From contig NC_037645.1 in the NCBI RefSeq assembly GCF_003254395.2, forward strand, positions 7,749,229 through 7,813,228: a DNA stretch of 64,000 bases. The letters are read 5' to 3'. Shown here one piece after another: positions 13,656 through 24,603 of this stretch (position 1 is the stretch's first letter; the number at the start of each line of letters is the position of its first letter). The DNA comes from Apis mellifera. Its lineage: Eukaryota > Arthropoda > Insecta > Hymenoptera > Apidae. Below the pieces are notes generated by a model. The model was given only the letters and a program-made list of their open reading frames with translations. It was not told the origin of the DNA and made no database searches. Position numbers and translations under genes: made by a program.

Positions 13656-14426
13656 AAATTATTTTAATTGTATTATGAATTTTTGCATTTTTCCGAGTTA
13701 AATTACCGATGTGAAAGTTTCAATTAATTCGAAACTTGCAAGAAAATAAAAATATTTATTTTTATATATTGGAATAATGAATATTTTTGATTTGTTTATC
13801 GATGCTGTCGTGGAGATTATATTGTCTATTTTAAATAAAGCTATAAAAGAGCTATGAAAAATCATTGTTTATTAACATAAAATTTGCAAAATAGACTGAG
13901 TCTTCGATTTAACAATAGAATTAAGAAAGTTTCACATCGTTTAACTGCCAGCTAAAATAAATTATATCTAAAAGAATTCTGATATTTAATATTGTATATT
14001 AGTTAATAAAAAATCGTTGTTATAAATAAAGATATATAAGATTCTATCCTTATTATAAAACCGTTCAAAACATTACATTGATATACATGATTTACACGAT
14101 CAATTATTTATGTATAAACTCAGTTATTTTTTTAAAAATAATTTTTTGTTTAATTTAACACAGTATAATATACTGCAATTTATAGGAAAAATATATAACT
14201 ACGAAAAATATTAAAATCGATATGTTATTCTTTATGAACTTAAAATGTTGAATATTTTATAATATGTAATGGTTTTAATTTTATTCCGTTTTTTTTTTGT
14301 TGATCTAAACTCTCTTTTTCTTTCGTTGTAATATTTTAAAAATTATTCATTAATCATACGATATAATAAATATAACAAATTATTTGTAAACTTTTAATAT
14401 GCCAAAGAAGTACTGTATTGTCACAA
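13656..14426. other. Convergent 3' flanks of ABCF3 and the WIP gene
   Basis: The two genes point at each other here, so the stretch holds both 3' UTRs. AATAAA-type signals on the plus strand (for example near 13746 and 13833) could serve ABCF3. No additional exon seen. Confidence 0.55.
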
Positions 14427-16248
14427 TTAACCCCCGGATGATGTATTTAATGGTACCATTGTATTGGATATAGAAGACATTGGTGGCGCAGGAGCTTGCT
14501 GTTTTGCAGCTGGAATTTTTAAATATTATTAATACTTTTCTCTTAATAAATTTTAATTTTTTTTATTAAGAATTATCGATAGTTTAACAGATTAGATTTT
14601 GAAAATATGCATCATGCAATATGAGTAATTAATCATTAATGCTAATGATTTAATTAATTTATAAAATATTTATAATTTCTTAATATATTTTAATATATAA
14701 TTAATAATCAAAATTAATTAAGTTAGTATATAATTTATTTTTCAAACATAATTTTACTTTGTGAAAAAAAAAATAAATTTTTTATTTATGAAACAAAATA
14801 AATTAATTAATCTATAAAATATAAATATAAAAAGTAATCAAATATCATAAATTATTGTTAATAGCAAAATATCATGCAAAAATGTGATAAATATTCTCCA
14901 TTTTAAATTATAAAATTTACATAAACAATTCTGCAGTATATTGTCTAATATTATGATTCAAGAAAGAATACAATTGACATTGAAGTATATCATTCTTACC
15001 ATTTCTGCTACTGTAGATTTTTGTAAATCCTTTAAATGGTTCTGGCGATGGAAAATTTGCAACAGAATGAAACATATCTGCAAATCGAAGCTCTAAATCT
15101 AAAATGTTCATTGTCTGTCCATTGCGCATAGAAGAACTTCTTGTAGGTGGTGTTGGTGGTGGTGGTGGTGGTGGAGCCAATCTTTGATGAGTAGGAGTTG
15201 GACGATGAGGAAGAGGAGGAGGTGGAGGTGGTATACATGGAGCACTAACAGTTATTCTAGAAGGTGGTGGTGGTGCTACTCTAGTTGCAGTGGTAATTGT
15301 ATTATTATTTGTTCTAGAAGTTGGAGGAGATGGAGGTTTCGCGATTGGAGGTCTAAGTATTCGATTTGTAGGTCTTGGTTGGGTTTCATTTAAACAATCT
15401 TGAGACTGATGAAGAGAAGATGGAGTTGGAGCAAGCACAGGAGGTGATCTAGGTAATCGCATACTTTGTGCTCTTGACACACTTCCTCCAGTAGTTAAGT
15501 TTAATTTTTTAGGAGGTGGTGATGGTTTGTGCAATGCAGATGAGGATGTGGAAGGTGGTTTTGGTGCAAGAGTAGGTTTTCCAAATCCTTTAGATGCTTC
15601 AGTATTTGAACTACTATAATCTGTAGTATTTTGTCCTGATATTGAATTTGTTTTCTAAAACATTAAACAAAATCTTAAAATTTATTTAGACATAATTTTT
15701 TAAATATATATATATAATTATAATTTTTACCTGAGCAAATATTTGTGGCTTTTGAGTAGCTGGTGGTGGAACTGGAGGTGGACCTCTTTTTATACTAGGG
15801 ACAGTTGATTGATTCAAGTTTATATTATTTATATTGTTAGTATTCTTTTCATTTGAAGTCATTCTAGATCCTATAGGTTTCAATTTAGGCATGCCACTAG
15901 AAAATAATCCACCTAATCCTATAGGTCCTCCATTATTTGCATTAATGCTGCTGTTAACTACATTAGAATTATTTTCCTTGATATTCAAGGAAGAAGAGTT
16001 TCCTAATTCAGTTTTTACTCTACCTAAAATAATAATAATTATTATTATATTATAAACATAATTTATAAAAAAATAAATATATTTTACAACATACCACTAA
16101 CTATAGGTGCACTTTTATCTATTGTTATAGTTTTTTTTAAAGTTTTTCCAGCTCTAATTGATTGAAGAAGTAAATTTCTATCTTGACTTCCTATATTAGA
16201 TCCAGATGTATTGAAAATAGGAGGTGGAGGTGGAGGTGGTGCAGGCAT
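14427..16248 (-). CDS. Vrp1: WASP-interacting protein (WIP/verprolin family)
   Basis: Actin regulator that binds G-actin and stabilises WASP. Exons: 16248-16095, 16023-15731, 15654-15000, 14509-14427, giving 394 aa. The start MPAPPPPPPP is the family's proline-rich opening. The WH2 actin-binding motif follows at residues ~22-48 (NLLLQSIRAGKTLKKT). The middle is proline-rich with polyproline runs that would bind profilin and SH3 domains (for example around CIPPPPPPLPHRP). The WASP-binding segment is near the C-terminus (LELRFADMFHSVANFPSPEP). The last exon adds a short tail ending in PLNTSSGG. If the final intron (14999-14510) were retained, the protein would instead end after 26 other residues, at 14917. 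WIPF1-3 and insect verprolin are equally related by eye, so the exact paralogue name is tentative. Confidence 0.9.
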
Positions 16249-17913
16249 CCTTATATTTAATTTTTACAGAAATATTTACTATCCCTGATAAAAATATATT
16301 ATAAAAACAAAATAATTAATTTAATAATAAATCTCAATCAATTTTTATAAATAATTAAATTATTAATAGTACAATATACAAAGACTGAAGCATATTTTAT
16401 AAGATAAGATTAGACTTCCTATACAGAAAACACTACAATTAGGTTAGCACAAAAATAATTTCAATATTTTCTTCAATATTTTACATTCATATTATAAATT
16501 TTATGATTATTAAGAACATATGTTGAATGTTTATATATAATATGATAAATTATAAACAATTTACCTAAAATTAACAAAATGATTTTATATCCAGAATAGA
16601 ACAGTCTTTGAAACTACCGCACTTTATATCAATTCCTGAATCATTATGAACGAATTGAATCTATAACATTCTAAAATTTTCCAGACTCAAAAAATTCAGA
16701 TATACTGTTATTTTTTATGATAAATATAAGTTGAAATAAACTCGTCACACGTATAAATGATTAAATTAATCCACATCTCGATAAAATTCAAGCGTTTGTT
16801 TATACCATTGACGAGTCATATTTGATCGAACAGTACATACGAATACACTTGAATGCACCACACCTGAAAACTTTTAAAGTCCATACCATCAAAATGAGAA
16901 CATATCTTCTTTCCTTTGTAACTATAACACCATTGGTTATTGAAATAAGATCCGCATCCTTGCTTTTCAGATATATACATCCATTTTTAAACATTCCATT
17001 TCGTATAATCGTAATTTATTCATGTAATTCAGGAATTAAATAATAGTTGCAATAATAAAAATAATTTTTATTTTTCTTTTAATATATTAAAAAATTGAAA
17101 AAGTAATAAATAATTTTAAGATTAAAAAAAAGATTAAAAAATAAAATACACATTTGTTTTTCACTGTAAAATAATAATGTTTTATATAATACATTAAAAA
17201 TATAAGAAAAAAAATATAAATATACATATATATACACATATATATATATATATAAATATCTATTTAGAAATTATTATTTAGAAATTATATATTATATATT
17301 ATATATCTAGAAATTATTATAAAAAATATAATCAATATATATTAATACACAAATAAAAGTGATGAAATTAAATTCTTTTTTAAAAAAAATCTGCTTTTAT
17401 ATAAATAAATAAAAGCAATTAAACATCTTACCTTTTATTTTTTTATTCTACGTACTATTTTATTCAAATAATATACCTGAAAAAATTAATTAAATATAAT
17501 GTTATTGTCCCTATATATTATAAAAATTTCACTATATTAAGGAGAAAGATTGAAAATCTCTATGAATCATATAAAATCAAAAACCGTTTATAAGTGTAAA
17601 ATTCATTTTGTGCAAAAAATTTTCTTTTTTACAATTAATATACAATTATTATACATATTTACAAAATTCATTTAATACAAAAATAGATCATTCACTATAT
17701 CGAGAATTATGGTAATCCCTGTAAAAAGTTTCATTTTTTTTTCTTTCATTGCAAAAAATAATTGCAAGATCTGTGCAAACCGCCGTAATTAACGTAACAC
17801 TATTTAGATTTTTTAATTTTTCTTCGACGTTGTTAACATAACAATCAATGTTTTAACAAGTTCTTTTATTCCTAAACCTTTCAAAGGCGGAAAAAAACAT
17901 GATTCTTTTTTTT
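16249..17913. other. Spacer upstream of the WIP gene and downstream of the Sp gene
   Basis: No convincing exon. The right part (about 17400-17913) should be the 3' UTR of the Sp-family gene and the left part (about 16249-16700) the 5' UTR/promoter of the WIP gene. Reading frames of 64-73 codons overlap on both strands at 16800-17043 but show no splice context or recognisable motif. Confidence 0.5.
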
Positions 17914-20900
17914 TTATTCATTTGTTACATGATTCGCCAATTGAGGTTTTATTTCATCTATTTGCTCGGAAATAACGATATCAGATTGTTCCGTCTCTTT
18001 GAGAGCAATAATAATTTTTTCTTCCGTGGAAGATTGACTGTCGGAAGAACCTTCCTGCGTCGAAGTAGCGGCTTCCTAAATTAAGAAAAAAAAAAAAAAA
18101 AAAAAAAAAACAAAAACAAAAAAAAAACATAAAAATAATCTCAAAATTATAACTTTTTTTAACTATAAATTTTTAGTATATTCAATATAATCCATTTTTT
18201 TGTTCATCTAGAAATCAAATTAATTTCAATAAAACCATAACTTTTCTTACCGTACTTCGAATCTTCGTATGTGTTTTTATATGCTTCGTCAAATGATCTG
18301 ATCGCATAAATTTTTTAGTACACTCCGGACATTGGAATCTTTTTTCGCCAGTATGAGTTCTACGATGCCTCTGAAGCTCGTCTGATCTAGTAAATTTCTT
18401 ACCACAAAATATCCAACTACAAACAAAAGGTCGTTCTCCAGTATGCCACCTTAAATGAGCCCGAAGATGACTTGTTTTTCCGTATACTTTATTACAGCCT
18501 GCTATGTGGCAAACATGTTGTCTTTTTCTAGTCATATCTCTATTCCTAGTCAAATAATTTAAATTTATAAAAAAAAAAATTATATTATAAATTTGAATAA
18601 ATAATAATTTTTTTTGAAATTCTACCTATCACCATCACCACAATTAGGACATGTGCAAGCAACTCTCCTACGATGTTGCTTATTAGAATCCGTTTCAATA
18701 TTCGCAGATGTTGCAGTTGTTACTTGATGCTGATGTGATGTAGGAGTAGGTGTTGCCAATGTGTTATTTGACTGAAGAGTTTGCAAAATTTGCCATTTTG
18801 TCGGATCATTTGAATCTAATTGCACGGTTGGAGCAGCGACAATAGGTGTAGCTGCTGTTGCAGGTAGCGTTTGAACAGTAGCAGGCTGAAGAGCACTTGC
18901 AGGTATAACTTGTACATTACCCAAACCTGGAATATTTTGCACAGGTATCGACTGAAGAAAACCATTTGTCGCATTCATTCCGCCGGCAGGTTGAAGTTGC
19001 ATTATACTTCCACTACCAACGCCCCTTATCATGTTACCTTGCTGGGCAGTTAAATTTGCTAATGCAGATGCAGGAATTAAAGTTAGCTGTTGCGCTTGTG
19101 TACCTATAAAATATAATTAATATTTATTAAAATGTTAATAATCTTTTTGTAAATATAAATAAATATAAATAAGAAAAATAATGTAATAACGTAATAATGT
19201 AATAATGTAATAATCATGTAATATAATATAGATACCTGCAATTGTTATAGGTTGAACAGCAGGCTGTGTTGATTGAGCAGGAATATGTATAACTTGACCG
19301 CTAGCTAATTGTCTGGCATCAATACTAGTTACTTTTATATCACCTTCGACCGAATCCGGTGGCCTTGTTAAAGCCGATAGCGTTTGCACATCAATTTTCT
19401 GTCCATCTTTTGTAGTAATTACGTTACTGTTTGCTTGCATTGGTCTTCCAAGTGCACCAATTCCAAGTACCTATAAAAAATACAATATAATACTTATTAA
19501 AAAGTTTAATTTAAAATAAATATTTATATATATAATATAATAAAAAAAATAATAATTAAAATAAATATTTATATATATAATATATTAATATATATCTTTT
19601 ACTATCTTTTACCTGGACATTACTTGGAGTTGTTACTGTTGTGCTCCAAGTCGCTACAGTTGACGACGGTGCAGCAGATGATTGTTGTGCTTGTTGAACT
19701 TGTTGTTGTTGCTGTTGCTGTATCACTTGTTGTACAACTTGTTGTACCTGCTGCTGCTGTTGTTGTACTTGAGCTTGCGCTGCTTGTTGCTGTTGTTGTT
19801 GTTGTTGCTGTACAGACTGTACTACTTGTGGTTGAGTTTGTTGTTGCACTACTTGTTGTTGTGCTTGTTGCTGTGCTACTTGCGTTACTTGCTGACTCTT
19901 ATATCAAAATTGTTTTAATAAAATCATGTACATAATAATAATAATTCTCATGATTTAATAATAATAATTCTTTTTATAATTCATTATTTTTTTTATAATT
20001 ACCTGTAAACTTTGAAGTTGTGGTAAATTAGCAATTTGAACTTGCTGAATTTGTCCATTTGGTGTAATTATTTGAGCTACTTGTGGAATTTGCTACAAAT
20101 AAATTTTATTTTAAATAATATATATTTATTATTATTTATAAATTTTTATTTATGTAATCAATATACTTGTGTAATTTGTGGTATCATTTGTGTAGCAGGC
20201 ACATTAAAAACACTGGATAATGCTTGAACAGGAAAATGTACAGTTTGATAAACTGTCTGTCCATTACTAGCTGTAACTGGTACTTGCACAGGTACAGTTT
20301 GTTGAACATGTTGCATAGGAAATTGAAGTGGTCTAACTTGTACACTTTGTCCTTACAATAAAAAATATTGAATCAAATGTACTATCTTAATAATCATAAA
20401 AATAATTTTATAAAAACAATATATATACCTGTTGGTAGTTGAACAGTCTGTCCAGTGATATTCTGTATAATAGAAGTGGGAAAGACATTTGGTGCTCTTA
20501 TTAAACTAACTGGTTGTGGTGTAATAATAGTTTGACCATTAGCCAACTGTACTTGCTGGCTAGCAAGTTGGACTTGTTGTCCATTAGCAGTGGCAAATTG
20601 CATTGTAGGTTGACTTTGATGGTGTCCTCCTGCAGCAGACATGGCAGAAGATGGAATGAAAAGTGCCTCTTGTCCATCAATGTTAACAGTTTGCATCTGT
20701 GGTATAACACTATAACTGAGTTGTTGTTGTGGTTGCTGCTGTTGTGGTTGCTGCTGTGTTTGCTGTTGCTGTGTTTGTTGTTGTTGTTGCTGAAGCGCAG
20801 CTTGAGTTTGAGTACTAATCAACTGAGCACCCTAAAGTAATTATTATATCTTAAAAAAAAACATTTGAATTATTTATTATTAAAAAGTTGTATCTCTCAC

Positions 20901-21330
20901 CTGTAAAAATTGTTGAGGTAAAGACTGCACAGAAATAGTTTGTGCCCTTTGTTGATCATGCTGTGATTGCTGAGTCTGTAAAGGCACAAAATTTTGCAAT
21001 TGCTGCAAAGTAATAACTTGTGGCTGTTGTTGTTGTTGTGTTTGTTGCTGAACATCTTGCTGTTGCTGTAAATGTTGTAAAACATTTGCACTTAAAAAAC
21101 GAATTTGAGGTTGTCCAGTTTGCTGTTCTAATTGTTGTTGCTGTTCAGTTTCATCTTGTTGTTGCTGTTGTTGCTGTTGTTGTTGTGTTTGTAAAGGATC
21201 ATGGTCATCAATTTCCTCCTGTAAAATAATATCAATACTTCTTTTATTTCTATTTATTATAATTTTGTAAAAATGATTAAATAAAATTATTCACCTGAGA
21301 GATATTTCGTCCATCCAAACTTCGCTTCAT
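17914..21330 (-). CDS. Spps: Sp1-4-type zinc-finger transcription factor with polyglutamine activation domains (Spps-like)
   Basis: Nuclear factor binding GC/GT boxes. Exons: 21330-21295, 21218-20901, 20831-20429, 20351-20167, 20092-20003, 19891 (or 19897)-19613, 19470-19236, 19103-18626, 18545-18251, 18075-17914; about 826 aa. Residues 1-640 are rich in Gln, Ser and Thr with several polyQ runs, like the activation domains of Sp1-Sp4. A Buttonhead box (RRRVACTCPNCGDGDR) precedes three C2H2 fingers: CHIAGCNKVYGKTSHLRAHL, CSWIFCGKKFTRSDELQRH and CPECTKKFMRSDHLTKHIKTH. Helix residues KTSHLRAH, RSDELQRH and RSDHLTKH are those of the Sp family. The acidic C-terminal exon ends HVTNE. The long Q-rich N-terminus argues for the Sp1-4 branch (Drosophila Spps) rather than buttonhead/Sp5-9. 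The acceptor of exon 6 is ambiguous by six bases. Confidence 0.93.
18086..18110. repeat. A25 homopolymer (a T25 polypyrimidine tract on the transcribed strand)
   Basis: Twenty-five A residues on the plus strand. On the minus strand this is a long T run 10 bases upstream of the last-exon acceptor of the Sp gene, so it acts as, or extends, the polypyrimidine tract. It is liable to length polymorphism. Confidence 0.95.
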
Positions 21331-22200
21331 GATGAATATATTTGTAATTTATTTTTAATGCTAATAACGTTAGATTTACGTTGAATATTCTTATGCTAGG
21401 AATCCATTCTTTGCTATACTGAACTAGGTTGACTATTTATTTTGCAGTATATGGAAACGCTCACTTGAAGAGCGTTTAATCTGAAAGATCCATTCATAAA
21501 TTATATTCAACTTTATTGTATTATAAAAGAATTTAAAATATAAATCTTCATCAAATTTAGCTATAATGGTAACTACCCTGCTCGAATACTGCATTTGGCT
21601 TTGTTTCTCCTTTCTCTTTATTTTTATCAAACTATACACAATTTAAAATTCATTTGCGATTTAATAAAAATCGACAAAAAACAATGCATATGAACTGTCT
21701 TGAAGCATCTAAATAAGAAACAATAATTTAAACGATATTGACACGTGCGAAGACAACACTCTTTAAAGACAAAGAAGGCCAGAGAGAACCCAATCGAGGA
21801 CCGCCTCTCTACGCCCCTGTTCCTGCCGCCCCACCCGCTGACGTTCGAAATATCGCACACTATGGCAAGGACGCGTATACTACCACACAGAAATACATTG
21901 TATGTCGTCACACCCGCCCACTCGGTCGCTTGTCGACTGTCCGCTCACTAACACGTTCATGTACCTGCGATAACGGGGAAGGCAGCCTCACGATGCAGCC
22001 TCCACCCACTTTGCACATGGGACTCCACCTAACTCACGAATGGCACGTGGCTTCTCCACAGAAACGTCCACTCTGCACTCTCTCCCGCCACTTGTTTTTT
22101 CTTCGAAAATCAGAATAATAGCTCTTCTATGTTTGTACGTTTTCTGTTTCATCTGTTCGGCTGAAGAGATGTTTCTGAGACGGCCATTATAGAACGTAGC
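21331..22200 (-). promoter_or_regulatory. Sp-gene 5' flank with GC-rich island (21730-22120)
   Basis: Upstream of the Sp start codon. From about 21730 to 22120 base composition shifts sharply to G+C-rich with CpG, which opens overlapping frames on both strands (up to 126 codons on the plus strand). I read this as promoter/5' UTR sequence of the Sp gene rather than coding, because no frame has splice borders or a recognisable domain. Confidence 0.5.
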
Positions 22201-22355
22201 GAATAACTAAATTTTAATTAAAGATTTTATAATATGTCAATTATAAAGTTTTTTCAAAAAAGATGAAAAAAAAGATGATTAAATTGAATATTCGCAATTT
22301 TAAAGCGCGCTTATACATACACCTACATACCGATAAATCCTAAGCGTTACGGGAT

Positions 22356-22378
22356 ATGTGCACGCGCGCGCGCGCACA
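22356..22378. repeat. Alternating purine-pyrimidine (CG)n tract
   Basis: A TGTGCA(CG)nCACAC-type tract of 23 bases, almost self-complementary and strictly alternating, between two GC-rich islands. Such sequence can adopt left-handed Z-DNA under torsion; whether it does here is inference. Confidence 0.85.
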
Positions 22379-22699
22379 CTACTCAGTGATCGTAGTCAAC
22401 GATCTATGTTCTCCTTTTTTGGTCGATACACTTTGTATGTTATTATTGTAATCTTTCTTAAGAAATATGATTACATGAAACATAAGTTAATTATAAATCT
22501 ATTTTTTATCATTGGTTTTGTAACACCAAAAAATTAACTATGTTCAAAATTGCCGCCAAAAGTAAAGATATAGGACATGCCGATATTCTCTCTTCTTTCT
22601 ATGACGTTTAAAACAAAAATCTCTCTATCAATGTTCTTTGATTAAATGAAATCTTCGTTCAGGAAACAATATTATGCTGATTTTATACCACGATACACG

Positions 22700-23060
22700 A
22701 TATAATTTCAACGTGATTTCAACACGTGCACGTAGATCGCAACGTGTTCGTCGGCCGTCCCTCGCGAAAACAAGGCTACGAATACCGCTATGAGAGGACT
22801 ACTTTTGCCGTGGGGCGGTACACAAGGTGGCAACGTCGCCGTCCGCCAAGTGATCGGACGGAAGCTCTGATTGGTCGTTGCTTATTCCTGATAGCTGGCA
22901 GTAAGCAGAGGTTCGTTAAACAGGGGCGTACGCAGACATCGTCGGACGCCCACCCCGTCAAAGAGGGATAAACGATGCACACCTCCTACTTTCTCTGGCC
23001 TTCCTTCCCCTCTTTTTACCAGTACCCTCCGGTCAGGGCCACGCTTGAGTAGAGTTGCGA
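22700..23060. promoter_or_regulatory. Second GC/CpG-rich island without an attached coding exon
   Basis: About 360 bases of GC-rich sequence in AT-rich surroundings. It contains an inverted CCAAT box (ATTGG at 22870-22874, within CTCTGATTGGTCG), as found in NF-Y-dependent promoters. Both strands have 60-80 codon frames without recognisable domains. Most likely a distal promoter or non-coding first exon, either for the Sp gene (minus) or for an unannotated transcript. Orientation is unknown. Confidence 0.45.
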
Positions 23061-24603
23061 ATATTGGTACATCTATCATTGTTACTTATGGGTTAGTTTT
23101 CTTCTTTTTTTTGTCACTGTCATGATATAAAAATGTTGTAACTGATTTCTAGATTCATTGAAAATGTTTATTCAAAAAAAAACTTCATATTCGTTATTAC
23201 CATTTTTTTTTTATAATTAAGAATCAAATTTCAGGAATCTTTTTTGTTTTAATTAAATATATGTATATAATGAAATAAATTATAATGAAATAATATAAAA
23301 ATTTTATATTATTTAAGATTGTAAATCAAAGGCAATGAATTCACTTTTTCGGTAATTCATATTTTTTTTCTAAATTTATAAATTTCATCGATTTTATTAA
23401 AATATAATTATTTTGTATATAATAATAACAATTTTTTAGAAATGTCAATCAGATTTAATTTAATAAGGAAAAATTGATATAAAAATAATTTATTTGGAAG
23501 GAATTGTATTAAGAATTAACACATGTAATAAAAGTTCAATATAGCTTTTATTAAATTAATGATAGTGACTAATGACAAATGAAATAAATTAATCTAATTA
23601 ATTGTATATTGTGATTACATGAAGTTAGTGACAATAAATTAAATTAAGTATATTAAATAATCAGACCAATTATATATTGATATAGATTGATTTTTAATAT
23701 TTGTGTGACATTGATGTATATCAATAATTAACATAATTTATAAACAAATCTATTGAAAATTTTAAAAATCAGAAATCCAATAACGTGCGATTATATCACA
23801 TATAACATAATATTTAGATAAAAAATATTTATTCAAAACTTGATAATTTTATTTTAATAAGTAAATAGTAATAAATTATATGCATAAGAATAAAATTATA
23901 CATTATTTTATATTATATTGGCATTTAACTTTTGCAATATGATTAGTTTTTAATAATTGTAAAATCATAACTTTAATGATTATAACATTTAAAACATTCA
24001 CGATTTATACATAAGATCACAAGATTTATATTCTTGAAAGTTTTCTGAAAATTGTATCGATTCAAGATATGATATTTTTAAACATAAATATATTTTATAA
24101 TTATATTGATGCATTTCAAAACATTTATATACAGATATAGAAATAGAACAAATCTGTTCTATTAATGAAAACTGAAACACATACTGTACATAAAGATATT
24201 TACATATTAAAATTGAAATTTGTATCATGGTCATGTTTTTATTTGAAGTTGATTATTAAAATAGATAAATTACGGCGCAGCCGTATTTAATTTATATTAC
24301 GTTTAAAATCTTTTTTTATCATGTCTTATTCATTGAGAGCTTGAAAGCTGAATAAAGATAAAAAGTTATATAAAGTACGAAAAAAAAAAATAAGTAGATT
24401 TGTTAAAAATATTCTAAAAATAAAATATTCTAGTGAAGATTTTGTCTAAAAAACATTCTAAAAAATTTGTACTAAAATGAGCTACAATGAAAATTTAAAA
24501 TGAAGAACAATTCTATAAGAAAGAATTCATCAGAGTGTTAAATATATGAATCACATTTAGAAGCATGTGGAAAATTATACAATGCTGCAGAATGTGAATT
24601 TTT
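23061..24603. other. AT-rich spacer and 3' flank of the GPDH gene
   Basis: No exon seen. The right part should be the 3' UTR of the mitochondrial GPDH gene. It holds one GC-rich hairpin at 24271-24285 (listed separately). Confidence 0.5.
24271..24285. repeat. Small perfect hairpin TACGGC-GCA-GCCGTA
   Basis: Six-base GC-rich perfect stem with a three-base loop in an otherwise AT-only stretch, 319 bases after the GPDH stop codon, so possibly in its 3' UTR. A role in RNA stability or processing is only a guess. Confidence 0.6.

Noticed and set aside
15184..15393. Arg/Trp/Ser-rich plus-strand frame
   Set aside because: Antisense to the proline-rich WIP exon; composition is the mirror of polyproline codons.
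16800..17043. Overlapping 64- and 73-codon frames on opposite strands
   Set aside because: No splice context, no motif and similar length on both strands; likely chance in the spacer upstream of the WIP gene.
19624..19935. Leu/Val-rich plus-strand frames that look like membrane proteins
   Set aside because: They are the reverse complement of polyglutamine (CAA/CAG) repeats of the Sp gene.
21738..22118. 126-codon plus-strand frame in a GC-rich island
   Set aside because: No recognisable domain or splice borders; the frame stays open because stops are rare in GC-rich sequence. More likely promoter or 5' UTR of the Sp gene.
22726..23079. Overlapping 64-81 codon frames on both strands
   Set aside because: Same GC-content effect; none matches a family and neither strand stands out.
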